Positions 24,628 through 36,744 are shown, counted from the stretch's first letter. The stretch is DNA of 64,000 nucleotides from Camellia lanceoleosa (GCA_025200525.1 CM045762.1:108154682-108218681), one strand, 5' to 3'. Notes: generated by a model from the sequence alone, not told the origin. A program made the numbers and translations.

Positions 24628-26599
24628 TGTAATGACCTCAAAAGTCATCCTTACTTAATTAGGGGTCAATGTGTTTTAATTCAACTATATCTATCGAAAT
24701 TAAAGAATTATCTGCTGAGTTATGGCGACCTTCATTATATCGGCTTGACATTTTTTTCCCTCCGCTCGAGCGTGGGCTCATTTTTGACATTCTTAATAGT
24801 GTATTTGGAATGTTCTAACCTTATTTTGGGGTATTCTTTGAGGTGGTGGTATGATGGTAAAGTAAGATTGGACCAACGAATATAATTCGGATAGTTAATC
24901 TACAATCAGCCGTCATTCATTTGCCCTTTTATTTTCCCACACTTTGAATTTGGATGTGAGGTTAGAACCATTGGAAAGCTTATCTCCGGGGCTTCAATTT
25001 GACCACAAGACTGACCTAAAACAGAGTCCGGATGAGAGAGTTACGCCTGTTCAAAGTTTTGGAATCTGTGCTGAAAGCAGGTACGCTCGAGTGTGGGAAG
25101 CGACGCTCGAGCGGGGGACGCGAATTCAGCAAGTTTAAATCACATTTCTGGATCATTCTTGGCATTTTTCATCTCCTTCCTCCTTCCTCTACTTCTAGGT
25201 CCGAAACCCTAGCCCCCAAAACCTTGATTTCCTCTACTTTGATCAACAATCCACCATGGTTCTTGCATCAAGGATGGAGAACAAGAAAGGATCAACATTT
25301 TTAACCGATTGGAACTTGGATTTACGAAGGATTCTCATTAAAGCTTCGTCCCTTTGCTTGTTTCTTGAGGTAGGGTCCTAGTTCTCCTTCATGCTTTCAT
25401 TGATAGATAGATTTGTGATACTTTGGAGTATATAAATGTAAAACCCATATTTTTTTTTGAACATCTAGTGTAGTGTTTATTATGAGAATTGGGGGTTTAG
25501 AATTGGAGATGTTGGAAGTTAAATTGGTGGGTTAGAATGATGGATGGTGAATCCTAGATGTATAATTATTGGGAAAATTGGAATAAAAAGTAATGGGTTA
25601 ATAAGTTTGAATTTTTTTTCAAATTTCAATATTTTCTTGAAACCCTAGGTTGATTAATGATGATAACCAATGAATTGGCCCAAAGTAGAGCAATGAAATT
25701 GAGGTATTGAATTATATGTGTTCAAGTTTAATTGGAATTTGAAAATGTTTGAAAATTATGTTTAAAATTTGCGAATGAACTATGTTATGAACATTGTAAT
25801 TCATGCTGTAATGTGAAGGGAAAATTGGGGAAATAATCTATTAATGATATGGATGATATGAACTCGGTTTTGAAATGTTGAAATGGAATTCAAGGATTTA
25901 TTTTGAATTATGTTAAATTACAAATGGTGTTGATGAACAAAGTGATATTGATTTTGTTGGATTATGTTGTGTTGACTCATAGTGAATTGAATGGTGTTGT
26001 ACTATGATGAATTATGTTTGAATTACGTGATTTGTGTAGGGTCAGCTACAGGGGCAGATCAAGCACCTGAACACTGTGAGTAGTAGTACAGAAATGTACA
26101 TCTTATTTATCGTTGATAATTATTGTCACTAACACTCTGTTCTTTGCAAGTGTTATCAACGTTTATGACAAGTGGAAATCAACATGAATTTCTATGAATA
26201 TGGAAAGATTTGCGTACGTCGGTATGACTTTGGAACCCTTTTGTTCTGTCAACAACAAGTATTAAACCTCTGTTATTTATCAGTGTATTATGTACTTCTT
26301 AAGAATAAATGGAGCTTATGTTCATCCATGAATAATGATACCTGTATGAGTCCAAGATTATTTTGTTGTGTTACGTATGGACTCGAGGTCGTTTAGAATC
26401 TACGATATGAAAACAAAGGTTTAACATCATTATGTAACCCACGTTAGAATGTAAACTGTTCTGTCCTTACTAAGCATGCTCTATGTTCTGATATGTTACA
26501 TTTTGACTTAATGAACAGTTGACCATAAATGTAAAGTATTCATGACATCCGTAACACACGGCCCTTACCCGGGGGTAATAATACAGTGGTTTAAGTAAT

Positions 26600-26775
26600 T
26601 AAGTTACAAGTTTATGTACGTTACAAGTTTAAGTATGTTACAGATTTAAGCATGTTACAAGTATAGGTATGTTACAAGTTTACGTATGTTCTAAGTTTAA
26701 GTATGGTACAAGTTCAAGTATGTTATAAGTTTACGCATGGTACAAGTTCATGTATGTGACAAATTCAAGTATGTT
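26600..26775. repeat. Tandem array of TATGTTACAAGTTTAAG units in the LARD 5' LTR
   Basis: About nine degenerate units of 16-21 bp. The same array occurs at about 32541-32713 in the 3' LTR. Confidence 0.85.
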
Positions 26776-27145
26776 ACGAATATGACTTTTGATTTTTGCT
26801 TATGATTTAAGTATAAAAAAATATGTATGATTTGATTCCGTTTATGATATGACATGATATGTACGGTTTGGTCTGGAAAACCTATTAATTTCTGGTATGG
26901 AGCAAAGTGTTATACGGAACTAAGTGCTGCAGTGTGAGTTACCTCTAGAATCTGTATGAGCCACCTCTTGAGTCCATACATATGTGAAAATTATGAGGCT
27001 GAAAGCCATTCCATGAAAGTTATGAGGCTTATGGCCATCTATATAAGTTGTTATGAAATGAAACAAAGTGCTACACGGAACTAAGTGCTACAATGTGAGT
27101 CACCTCTAGAATCCGTGTGAGACACCTCTTGGGTTCATACATACA

Positions 27146-27300
27146 TGTTTCAAGGGCTTAATGCCAAACTATGTTCAAGGGCTTTTATGCCATATGTTTC
27201 AAGGGCTTTCATGCCATATGCTTCAAGGGCTTTAATGCCACATGCTTCAAGGGCCTTGTGCCACCATGTTTCAAGGGCTTATAGCCACCATGTTTATGTT
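27146..27300. repeat. 24-bp tandem array in the LARD 5' LTR
   Basis: Units of the type TTCAAGGGCTTTNATGCCATATG; translating them gives repeated SRAFMPYA-like octets. The 3' LTR (33084-33262) has one more unit than this copy. Confidence 0.88.
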
Positions 27301-27903
27301 GCAAGATTGAACCTAAGGCCGTTATGTACTTAGTACAGAATCAGACTAACTATGTGAACTTTACATCTTTATATGCACTGCTATGTGTTATGTTTCAAGT
27401 TAAGTATTGTTTTATTTATGTATTACTATTCACTGAGCCCGGCTCACTCTCTGTTATATCTGTTTCTGTAGGTCACCAATTAGGTGGTCAGTCCTAGCCA
27501 TGACGCCGCTTTCTTTTGTCAACCTTCGTGTGTCCAGGCACTATACATAGCCATTGATTTTGTTAAACTGATAAGATGTTGGCTTGCTTTTTGAATGTCT
27601 ATCTAAGATTGATGTATATAGCTTTCATGTTTTTGTATATGCCCAATGATAGGGCTGGGTCTGTATATATGTATGTATATAACCGATGTTCAGGTGTATA
27701 TTTTAGATTTTATTTGTCTGTTAAAAGTTTGTGATCCTGGCATGATAGTAGTAGCTTGATTGAGTTTGTTTCCATTGTCAAATTTTGATATTTAGTGCTT
27801 CCGTTCAGGCCCCATATATATATATATATATAAAACAGGTTAAGTGTCCGTTTCTGAAGTGGTCATGCCCAAACTTCTAGGGGCGGGTTTGGGGCGTGAC
27901 AAG

Positions 27904-27915
27904 TGGTATCAGAGC
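27904..27915 (+). promoter_or_regulatory. Primer-binding site of the LARD
   Basis: TGGTATCAGAGC, complementary to the 3' end of initiator tRNA-Met, two bases after the 5' LTR end. Confidence 0.92.
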
Positions 27916-30587
27916 ACGAGTTGCTATCTCACACACGACTCCATTGAGCTTTAGGATGTCTAGAAAAGACTTAGGCATCATGCATGACATCCTTAGTGCA
28001 TATGAAAGGAATTGATAGCAACGATAATGGTATATGTAATGACGCTAACCACAATGGTTATTATTCATGTCTGTTATACATTTCTTGTATATATTGTGAT
28101 TGATTGCTATGCAGAACATAGTAAGACCTGTAGATGGGATTAAATTAATAAAGTCGCGCAGAGGAAGCGTGGTGAGGGTACGAACCCTCACTGGTTGGTA
28201 AGACGATTCTTATGTAAAGATTAAATAAAATGTATATTGTCGGTTGTTAGTCATTTGTGAGAAATGGCGACGATATAATGAGGCTTTTTAATATTTCTTT
28301 ACGTGAATTGGTGAATTGATTAAACTCTAAGCATGGGATATTTCTAAGAACAAAGGAAATGCTATGTGTGATACTCTAACTTTAAGCTAGAGTTATGTTT
28401 TCCTCACCATGATCATGTTTAGATCTGTGATTTTGAGAAAGTACTGCATTTGGGTAGTATGATAAAATGTGTTTGCATACGAATTGAAATTGTATTGAGT
28501 ACGATTGGCTGTAAGGAGAAGTTATGCATATAATGACCTCTTAGTGAGTGTAATTTGTTTATGGAAACACATAAGCTAAACTTTGAACTTTGAAATCTGA
28601 AATCTCACTCTACCATTTGTAACTGTTTTGTTATGTGTAAATTGTAATCAGATTCAATATTTCTATGTGATATGTATAAGGAAACAAAAGGTTAAGGTTT
28701 ACGAAATTGTAGTGTTTTGACTTGGCTAATGGGAAGTACAAACATGTTGAGTTCTAGAAACATGAAATGATGAGAGACATTAGAATTATGGTAGCTGACA
28801 ATTCATGAAATTATTATGATTAAAATATTTAATGATTGATAACGAGCATGGAATTGGTGATCAAGAGTTAGAATGTTGAAATTGCTACCTGGAATGTTAA
28901 TAAATACAAGTATCATGATTTGTGATCACATAATGTTCAGTAGAATTTTATAGAAGTTTAATGATATAGGGAAATTGTGTTTCTTTTGTGGACTACCATT
29001 TGACTGAAGGACATAATTTTGTTCTGATGTGTTTTTATTCTAAACCTAACGTATTGTTATCATAAACCCACCTTTATTGATTAAGGATGAAATATTTGTA
29101 TGAGACTTAATTTAAGGCTTGTTCCTTTATTATGATACGGAAAAGAGTGTTTATTAAAAAAAAAAAAAAAACTTATGTGATCTGTGTTTTTCAAAGAGGT
29201 CATACCCTCAATTCAATTCAGTACTTCCGACATAGATGAATAATGTGTGTTCTCGTGTGAATTGACTATGGACCAAAGTGAGTAATACCTTTGTAAAAGA
29301 TACTTTTGTGTAAATGATTTTGAAAATGGCTATGTCAGACGGTGTGCAATGAAATCTATATTTTGGTTACGAAATGTTCTATATGATGAGTATTTTCTGA
29401 AAGGATAAAATATACTATGAACTTCCGACATGTTTATGATATGATAAGCTTTCCGAATAATTTCTCCAAAATGACTAAATACGCTACGAAACTCCGAATG
29501 TTCAAGATATGACAAGTTTTATGAAAGAGATATTTTCCTATGCATAAATGAGTTCTTCATTTGATAATTGATTGTGGCATGCTTGATGAAGGCTCTATGT
29601 TGAGCTTCAAGTTATTCTGTCTTATCTGTTATAAGTTGGATCGGAGATTGTTCTGTCAAAGTTTAAATAAGTTTAATGCTATTGGGAATTATTCCATCAT
29701 CTGATATCTTTGCAAGGTCTGATAAGTTTCTAAGTAATATCTCTGAACAACATATTGTATATAATTATGAAGGGTTTAAAGAACTTTATGTATTATGTAT
29801 GTTTGGAAAATGTTTTTGTCCATGATAGGAACATTTTACTAAATATGGAACAAGAATATAATACCTTTATGGTAAATGTATTGTGTGCTTAATGTCATGA
29901 TTTTGAGATCTTCTAAACTAGTATGGATTTTAAATGCTTATTACCTTACAGCAATTTGGGAAGTATGATCATTAAGGCTTGATCTGTATTTGATTTTATG
30001 AACATGTAACTCCTTGATATGAGATTTAAGTTGGTATTTGGAGTCTGTTAGAATTTGAACTGATAAGTCTAATTCAGATAATGAGCAAAGAGCCATGAAG
30101 TCGTTGATTTAGAACTTGATTGCTATTATGGGTCTAATTGTTGTAAAAAGCATATACCTTGAAACATGATTAGGTCGTGAATGTTTCCTAACCTTTGAGG
30201 AAGTACGAAATGGAGGTTATTTGTGACCTTAAAAGTTTGAATTATGTTTGATAACTTATGAGTCGTATGCAAACGAATACTTGAAATGAATTAATTCCTG
30301 AATACTCTTAAGTTGTTATATTATGTGAAAGATATGATTTGTGGAGTAATAAATTAAAATATACAAGGTTATGAATAATGAGACGATGCTTTGATGTTAG
30401 TAAGTATTATTATCAATTGGGTTACCAAGTAGTTAGTAGAGATGAATTACTTGTGATTTTGAGAGCAAATTCCATCGGAATTGACTGTATGGGATTGTGA
30501 ATGGCCAAATGATTGAGGAATGTTATATGTCCAGGACGAAATTAGACTTGTGACAGGTGAATCAAGTTTGGAGGACCAAACTTCTTA
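27916..30587 (+). other. Internal region of the LARD
   Basis: No gag, protease, RT, RNase H or integrase motif was found in any frame over about 2.7 kb. The sequence is AT-rich and unique apart from the tRNA-like segment at 28150-28192. Non-coding interiors of this size define LARDs. Confidence 0.75.
28150..28192 (+). other. Segment resembling the 5' half of initiator tRNA-Met
   Basis: AAGTCGCGCAGAGGAAGCGTGGTG resembles the D-arm and anticodon-stem side of plant initiator tRNA-Met (AGTGGCGCAGCGGAAGCGTGGTG, from general knowledge). A perfect hairpin GTGAGGGT-ACGA-ACCCTCAC follows. The segment also approximates pol III box A (TCGCGCAGAGG) and box B (GGTACGAACCC), but these lie only about 25 bp apart, so a working tRNA is excluded. 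Confidence 0.35.
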
Positions 30588-30599
30588 AGGTGGGGAGAA
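30588..30599 (+). promoter_or_regulatory. Polypurine tract of the LARD
   Basis: AGGTGGGGAGAA directly precedes the 3' LTR and is the plus-strand primer of the element. Confidence 0.85.
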
Positions 30600-33500
30600 T
30601 GTAATGACCCCAAAAGTCATCCTTATTTAATTAGGGGTTAATGTGTTTTAATTCAACTATATCTATCCGAATTAAAGAATTATCTGCTGAGTTATGGCGA
30701 CCTTTATTGTATCTGGTTGACATTTTTTCCCTCCGCCGAGCGAGGGCTCATTTTTTACATTCTTAATAGTGTATTTGGAATGTTCTTACCTTATTTTGGG
30801 GTATTGTTTGAGGTGGTGGTATGATGGTAAAGTAAGATTGGACCAACGAATATAATTCGGAGGGTTAATCTACGATCAGCCGTCATTCATTTGCCCTTTT
30901 CTTTTTCCACACTTTGAATTTAGATGTGAGGTTAGAACCATTGGAAAGCTTATCTCCGGGGCTTCAATTTGACCACAAGAATGACTTAAAACAGAGTCCA
31001 GATGAGAGAGTTACGTCTGTTCAAAGTTTTAGAATCTGTGTTGAAAGCAGGTATGCTCGAGCGGGGGACGCGAATTCAGCAAGTTTAAATCGCATTTCTG
31101 GATCATTCTTGGCACTTTTCATCTCCTTCCTCCTTCCTCTCCTTCTAGGTCCGAAAACCTTGATTTCTACTTTGATCAACAATCCACCATGGTTCTTGCA
31201 TCAAGGATGGAGAACAAGAAAGGATCAACATTTTTAACCGATTGGAACTTGGATTTGTGAAGGATTCTCATTAAAGCTTCGTCCCTTTGCTTGTTTCTTG
31301 AGGTAGGGCCCTAGTTCTCCTTCATGCTTTCATTGATAGATAGATTTGTGATACTTTGGAGTATATAAATGTAAAACCCATATTTTTTTTTGAACATCTA
31401 GTGTAGTGTTTATTATGAGAATTGGGGGTTAGAATTGGAGATGTTGGAAGTTAAATTGGTGGGTTAAAATGATGGATGGTGAATCCTAGATGTATAATTA
31501 TTGGGAAAATTGGAATAAAAAGTAATGGGTTAATAAGTTTGAATTTTTCTTGAAATTTCAATATTTTCTTGAAACCCTAGGCTGATTAATGATGATAACC
31601 AGTGAATTGGCCCAAATTGAAAGTAGAGTAATGAAATTGAGGTATTGAATTATATGTGTTCAAGTTTAATTGGAATTTGGAAATGTTTGAAAATTATGTT
31701 TAAAATTTGCGAATGAACTATGTTATGAACATTGTAATTCATGCTGTAATGTGAAGGGAAAATTGGGGAAATAATCTATTAATGATATGGATGATATGAA
31801 CTCGGTTTTGGAATGTTGAAATGGAATTCAAGGATTTATTTTGAATTATGTTAAATTACAAATGGTGTTGATGAACTAAGTGATATTGACTTTGTTGGAT
31901 TATGTTGTGTTGACTCATAGTGAATTGAATGGTGTTGTACTATGATGAATTATGTTTGAATTACGTGAGTTGTGTAGGGTCAGCTACAGGGGTGGATCAA
32001 GCACCTGAACACTGTGAGTAGTAGTACAGAAATGTACATCTTATTTATCGTTGATAATTATTGTCACTAACACTCTGTTCTTTGCAAGTGTTATCAACGT
32101 TTATTACAAGTGGAAATCAATATGAATTTCTATGAATATGGAAAGATTTGCGTACGTCGGTATGACTTTGGAACCCTTTTGTTCTGTCAACAACAAGTAT
32201 TAAACCTCTATTATTTATCAGTGTATTATGTACTTCTTAAGAATAAATGGAGCTTATGTTCATCCATGAATAATGATACCTGTATGAGTCCAAGATTATT
32301 TTGTTGTGTTACGTATGGACTCGAGGTCGTTTAGAATCTACAATATGAAAATAAAGGTTTAACATCATTATGTAACCCACGTTAGAATGTAAACTGTTCT
32401 GTCCTTACTAAGCATGCTCTATGTTCTGATATGTTACGTTTTGACTTAATGAACAGTTGACCATAAATGTAAAGTATTCATGACATCCATAACACACGGC
32501 CCTTGCCCGGGGGTAATAATACCGTGGTTTAAGTAATTAAGTTACAAGTTTATGTACGTTACAAGTTTAAGTATGTTACAGATTTAAGCATGTTACAAGT
32601 ATAGATATGTTACAAGTTTACGTATGTTCTAAGTTTAAGTATGGTACAAGTTCAAGTATGTTATAAGTTTACGCATGGTATAAGTTCATGTATGTTACAA
32701 ATTCAAGTATGTTACGAATATGACTTTTGATTTCTACTTATGATTTAAGTATAAAAAAATATGTATGATTTGATTCCGTTTATGATATGACATGATATGT
32801 ATCGTTTGGTCTGGAAAACCTATTAATTTCTGGTATGGAGCAAAGTGTCATACGAAACTAAGTGCTGCAGTGCGAGTTACCTCTAGAATTTGTATGAGCC
32901 ACCTCTTGAGTCCATACATATGTGAAAATTATGAGGCTGAAAGCCATTCCATGAAAGTTATGAGGCTTATGGCCATCTATATAAGTTGTTATGAAATGAA
33001 ACAAAGTGCTACACGGAACTAAGTGCTACAATGTGAGTCACCTCTAGAATCCGTGTGAGACACCTCTTGGGTTCATACATCCATGTTTCAAGGGCTTAAT
33101 GCCAAACTATGTTCAAGGGTTTTTGTGCCATATGTTTCAAGGGCTTTTATGCCATATGTTTCAAGGGCTTTCATGCCATATGCTTCAAGGGCTTTCATGC
33201 CACATGCTTCAAGGGCCTTGTGCCACCATGTTTCAAGGGCTTATAGCCACCATGTTTATGTTGCAAGATTGAACCTAAGGCCGTTATGTACTTAGCACAG
33301 AATCAGTCTAACTATGTGAACTTTACATCTTTATATGCACTGCTATGTGTTATGTTTCAAGTTAAGCATCGTTTTATTTATGTATTACTATTCACTAAGC
33401 CCGGCTCACTCTCTGTTATGTCTGTTTCTGTAGGTCACCAATCAGGTGGTCAGTCCTAGCCATGACGCCGCTTTCTTTTGTCAACCTTCGTGTGTCCAGG

Positions 33501-33863
33501 CACTATACACAGCCATTGATTTTATTAAACTGATAAGATGTTGGCTTGCTTTTTGAATGTCTATCTAAGATTGATGTATATAGCTTTCATGTTTTTGTAT
33601 ATGGCCAATGATAGGGCTGGGTCTGTATATATGTATGTATATAACCGATGTTCAGGTGTATGTTTTAGATTTTATTTGTCTGTTAAAAGTTTGTGATCCT
33701 GGCATGATAGTATTAGCTCGATGGAGTTTGTTTCCATTGTCAAATTTTGATATGTAGTTCTTCCGTTCAGGCCCCATATATATATATATATATAAAACAG
33801 GTTAAGTGTCCGTTTCTGAAGTGGTCATGCCCAAACTTCTAGGGGCGGGTTTGGGGCGTGACA
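30600..33863 (+). repeat. 3' LTR of the LARD
   Basis: 3,264 bp, matching the 5' LTR throughout. Visible differences include loss of one of two adjacent CGCTCGAG-type units near 31055, a missing tract of about 19 bases near 31157, an extra CAAATTGAAAGT-type stretch near 31615, and one additional 24-bp unit in the array at 33084-33262. Confidence 0.92.
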
Positions 33864-34000
33864 GAGCAAGGCTTCTATCAAGGCCCTCATCTATGTCTTC
33901 TATGTAGTTAATTTTAATTTCTTTCATGTGTCGTAGAATCATGTTGAGAAACTGAAGATAGAGTTCATAGTAATCTAAAGCAAGTGCAAACTTATTTGAA
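33864..34000 (-). pseudogene. Alkenal double-bond reductase copy 2, upstream piece of terminal exon
   Basis: The minus strand reads DYYELYLQFLNMILRHMKEI, then KINYIEDIDEGLDRSLA, up to the LARD junction. It corresponds to the FDYYHLY.KFLEM..PHIKEGKI.YVEDI.EGL region of the family. CTTGCTTTAG just upstream could be a splice acceptor, but the frame also stays open beyond it (…SSNKFALAL). I could not recognise more 5' exons between 34000 and 37100, where a giant-LTR fragment has also landed. The visible part has no stop. Confidence 0.85.
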
Positions 34001-34399
34001 GATAAGAGATGTGAATGTCGAGTATATTGCAATATCTAAAAGTATATTTTAATGCTTTCAAGGAATTATTTGCGAAATTAATCAGAGTAAGATAGCACAG
34101 CATTGTTAGGTTAGTGTAGCTAAATTTGGAACTCAAAAAAATTGGAAGCACATCCAATTGCTTGAAGACCTACTATTTAGGTCAGTAACAATGAAATGCA
34201 AAAAGAATATAATTAAATTTCATTAAGCTCTTTATTCAAGTTGTGCTATGTGGTTTGTAGCAAGAGTGTAGTGCCTTTGGTGAGTGCTTTTTCTTTAGGT
34301 AAATATTAAGGACCTTGGTAATTAGAGCTAATGCAATAGTTTATATATTGCTTATAACCAAAAAAATAAATAAAATAAAATTGGAATTACCCTATTCAA
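34001..34399. other. Possible intron or 5' flank of reductase copy 2
   Basis: AT-rich, no motif recognised. An AAATAAATAAAATAAAAT tract at about 34364-34381 precedes the giant-LTR fragment. Confidence 0.4.
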
Positions 34400-34800
34400 A
34401 ACCAGCACAGAATCTCATAGTAGTATGCTGACACACCTTCAGTAAGCACATAATCTCATGGTAGTATGCTAGACACAATAACAAAACATGCACAAACGGG
34501 AGGCAAAGAAAAGGAAAGAAGCTCACCTAGTACTCCTAAACACCAAGCCAAGTGCAAAATGGGCTAGAATATATATAGAATATATGCATGATCCTAGATG
34601 CAAAAATCTAAAAATGCAATAACTCACGTGATGAGTCCTATGGGCCTAGTTGCCACTAAAATGTCATGTGAACCATTTCAAGCATGGGAATATGCACAAT
34701 CCATGTAGTAGCAACATATAATAAAATACAATAAATCGAGCCCATATACATGAACTAATCTATAATCATGAAAATTGATGTGCAATCAAGTAAATAAATG

Positions 34801-34805
<5 letters not shown>

Positions 34806-34843
<38 letters not shown>
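34806..34843. repeat. (GA)n microsatellite
   Basis: About 18 GA dinucleotides inside the giant-LTR fragment. Confidence 0.95.
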
Positions 34844-34846
<3 letters not shown>

Positions 34847-35149
34847 TAAGAGGAATTAGCACACAAGAGAGCCATAACAACAAGGAGCGTAAGTAATAAA
34901 TGGCAAAAGAATAAATAGGAAGTCATCTAAAATGTAAGAAAGGAGAGCAAGTAAAAAAAAATGGCTAGCAATTAAAAAGAAAAGAAAAGAAGAAGAATCA
35001 ACTCGTTTATGAAAATGCCCTAATCTATAGGGTTAGAGGGTAAAAAATGAGAGATTATGACCATCTTCTCACCAAAGAGAGAGCTCAAAATAAAGCTAAC
35101 ACTACGATGGAATGATCTATAAGGAAATAGAAGGTTCTCCTTCCCCTAA

Positions 35150-35720
35150 TCAAGGAAATGAGCATGAATGCTCGAATCCATGTGACAAAGAAGGTGAGGA
35201 AAGAGATGACAACCATTCTCCTTGAAAGAAAAGCAAGGCAAGCTAATCCATCGAAAATAAAGGCAAACCAAAGAAAATTGAAAGCATCTCCTACTCTTAT
35301 TCATGGAAGAGAGTATGAATACTCAAATCCTTGTAATCGAAAGAGATGGGGGATAAGATTTCAACCATTTTTCAAAAGGGAAACCAAGCTTGGCTTCCAA
35401 GAGAGTTACTAATCTAAACAAAGAAAGAAATAATGAAACTCGATGAAAATAGAAGAAATTTACTTGTCTATACCATTGAAATAGGCATGAAATGCATAAA
35501 TCCATGTAAAAATGGATTAAGAGAATAGATTTCATCTATTTTCAAAGAGGAACCCATGCTTAGCTTCTAAGAAAGTGCAAGAAAGCTATAGATGCAAAGA
35601 CAATGAAATGTAAAGCATTACAACTAGGATTTGGCTAGAATCCACTATACAAGCTGTCTAATCAAATTGAAAAACAAGGATTGGGCTAGAATCCACTATA
35701 CAAGCCCTTATTCAACTAGA
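35150..35720. repeat. Degenerate tandem repeats in giant-LTR copy 4
   Basis: A unit of roughly 180 bp (GAAT...CTC.AATCC.TGTAA...GGAA.CCA.GCTTGGCTTC) recurs about three times between 35150 and 35570. A shorter unit, GGATT(T/G)GGCTAGAATCCACTATACAAGC, occurs twice at 35629-35711. Confidence 0.7.
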
Positions 35721-36744
35721 AAATGAAACAATAAGTAGTGTTTGGCTACCAAGAAAATATGCGAGAAAGTGCTAAGAAAATGAAAGAAACTCAATCCAAC
35801 ACAATATATAGGGGGTGTAGCAAGGACCTCCAAGTAACCTCAGGCCCAACATAATAATAATCTAAATATAAGCAATATAAATGACGTTTGAAAGAAGAGA
35901 AAGAGAAAGAGAAAGAAAAAAGAAAAGAAAAGAAAGGAAAAGTATGGAAGTAAGGATTACCCCTAAACTAGAGAGATAGGGCCCAAACTGGTGATAGATC
36001 CTCTTCCAAGCTCCCTCAAGTCTCCACCGGTGCTAAGCTTATTCAAGTTCCAACCATGGATGAAGAAGGAAGGTAGATATATATTTATGTATGGAGATAT
36101 AAGAGAGAGAAAGAGAGATAAATGATCCTTAAGCCTCAAGATCAATCCTCAAAATTCCAGCCCATTCTCTCTATCTAAAGGGCTCCTTTTATAGGCCTTT
36201 GATGCCTTTGAATATCCATTTTGCCAAAAATATCTAAGGAATGTGTGGATGGCATCTTTTAAGAGTTGGGGGAACCATTCTCCAGAAATCGGTTTGTGTT
36301 GCACGAGTTGTGCAGTCGCAGCATTTTCCTATGGTAGTAGTTTTAAGCTGCACCCGCAAGAAAGTAAAAAAGTTGTGATTGAACAAAAGATGTGGCTTTG
36401 AACAAAAGTTGTGGCTTTGAGTTATTTTTCGGAGTATTTTTCCCCTTTTCATTCATTTCAACTTTGTTCTTACCCATTTTCAGAAATAAAGTAGCTTTGA
36501 TAAAATGTGGGATTTGGGACTCAGTTGAACAACTAAAATGACATCTTAACATTTAAAAATCATTTCCAAGAATAGTTTTGAAGGTCTCAAAAATAGCTTT
36601 GGCCAAAGTAGGCATAGGGTTAGGCATTTTCTCATCTTCTATAACTTGTTCTTGAGGGACTAAAGTGACACATTCTTGTTTTCATCATCAAGAGGTTTTG
36701 AAGAATACCCAAGTCTTAAGGTCGACCAAAATGAGATGTCTACA

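Larger units (their letters stand above)
24628..27901 (+). repeat. 5' LTR of the LARD
   Basis: 3,274 bp. It contains, in order: the shared GGGGCTTCAATTTG module (about 24935-25080); CGCTCGAGCG words (24764, 25085-25110); a 16-21-bp TATGTTACAAGTTTAAG tandem array (about 26600-26775); two copies of an AAAGTG(T/C)TA(T/C)ACGGAACTAAGTGCT unit (26905 and 27066); a 24-bp TTCAAGGGCTTTNATGCCATATG array (27146-27300); and an (AT)n run at 27815-27830. Confidence 0.92.
24628..33863 (+). mobile_element. Large retrotransposon derivative (LARD) with 3.27-kb LTRs
   Basis: A complete element of 9.24 kb. The LTRs are 24628-27901 and 30600-33863, with ends TGTAATGACC...GGGGCGTGACA and flanks GTGCA (24623-24627) and GAGCA (33864-33868), a 5-bp duplication with one mismatch. 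The PBS is TGGTATCAGAGC and the polypurine tract is AAGGTGGGGAGAA. The 2.7-kb interior lacks gag and pol frames, so it is non-autonomous. CCAGGACGAAATTAGACTTG near 30530 recalls the GACGAAATT...GGGGGG tract upstream of the 3' LTR in Tekay/Del-type chromoviruses; that affiliation is inference. The two LTRs differ by scattered substitutions and small indels only, suggesting fairly recent insertion. Confidence 0.9.
34400..36744 (-). mobile_element. Giant-LTR family, copy 4 (partial, inverted)
   Basis: The right end, AAGACTTGGGTATTC...TGTAGACATCTCATT when read on the minus strand, matches the start of copies 1 and 2 (TGTAGACACCCCATTTT...TTAAGACTTGGGCG) and ends at 36744. The left part carries inverse counterparts of the family's distal region (CTCACCTAGTACTCC and CATGATCCTAGATGC near 34527-34600). 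The most distal part of the LTR is missing, so the copy is truncated or rearranged at about 34400. No target duplication was resolved. Confidence 0.55.

Noticed and set aside
26172..26396. A 74-codon frame conserved in both LARD LTRs (also 32110-32334).
   Set aside because: It is conserved because the LTRs are copies; it lacks any recognisable domain.
27145..27333. Octapeptide-repeat frame SRAFMPYA in the LARD LTRs, considered as a repeat protein.
   Set aside because: It is a translation of a 24-bp DNA tandem array, and unit number differs between LTRs.
28171..28190. Hairpin GTGAGGGT-ACGA-ACCCTCAC considered as a functional tRNA T-arm.
   Set aside because: No acceptor stem or full cloverleaf fits, and the box A to box B distance is too short.
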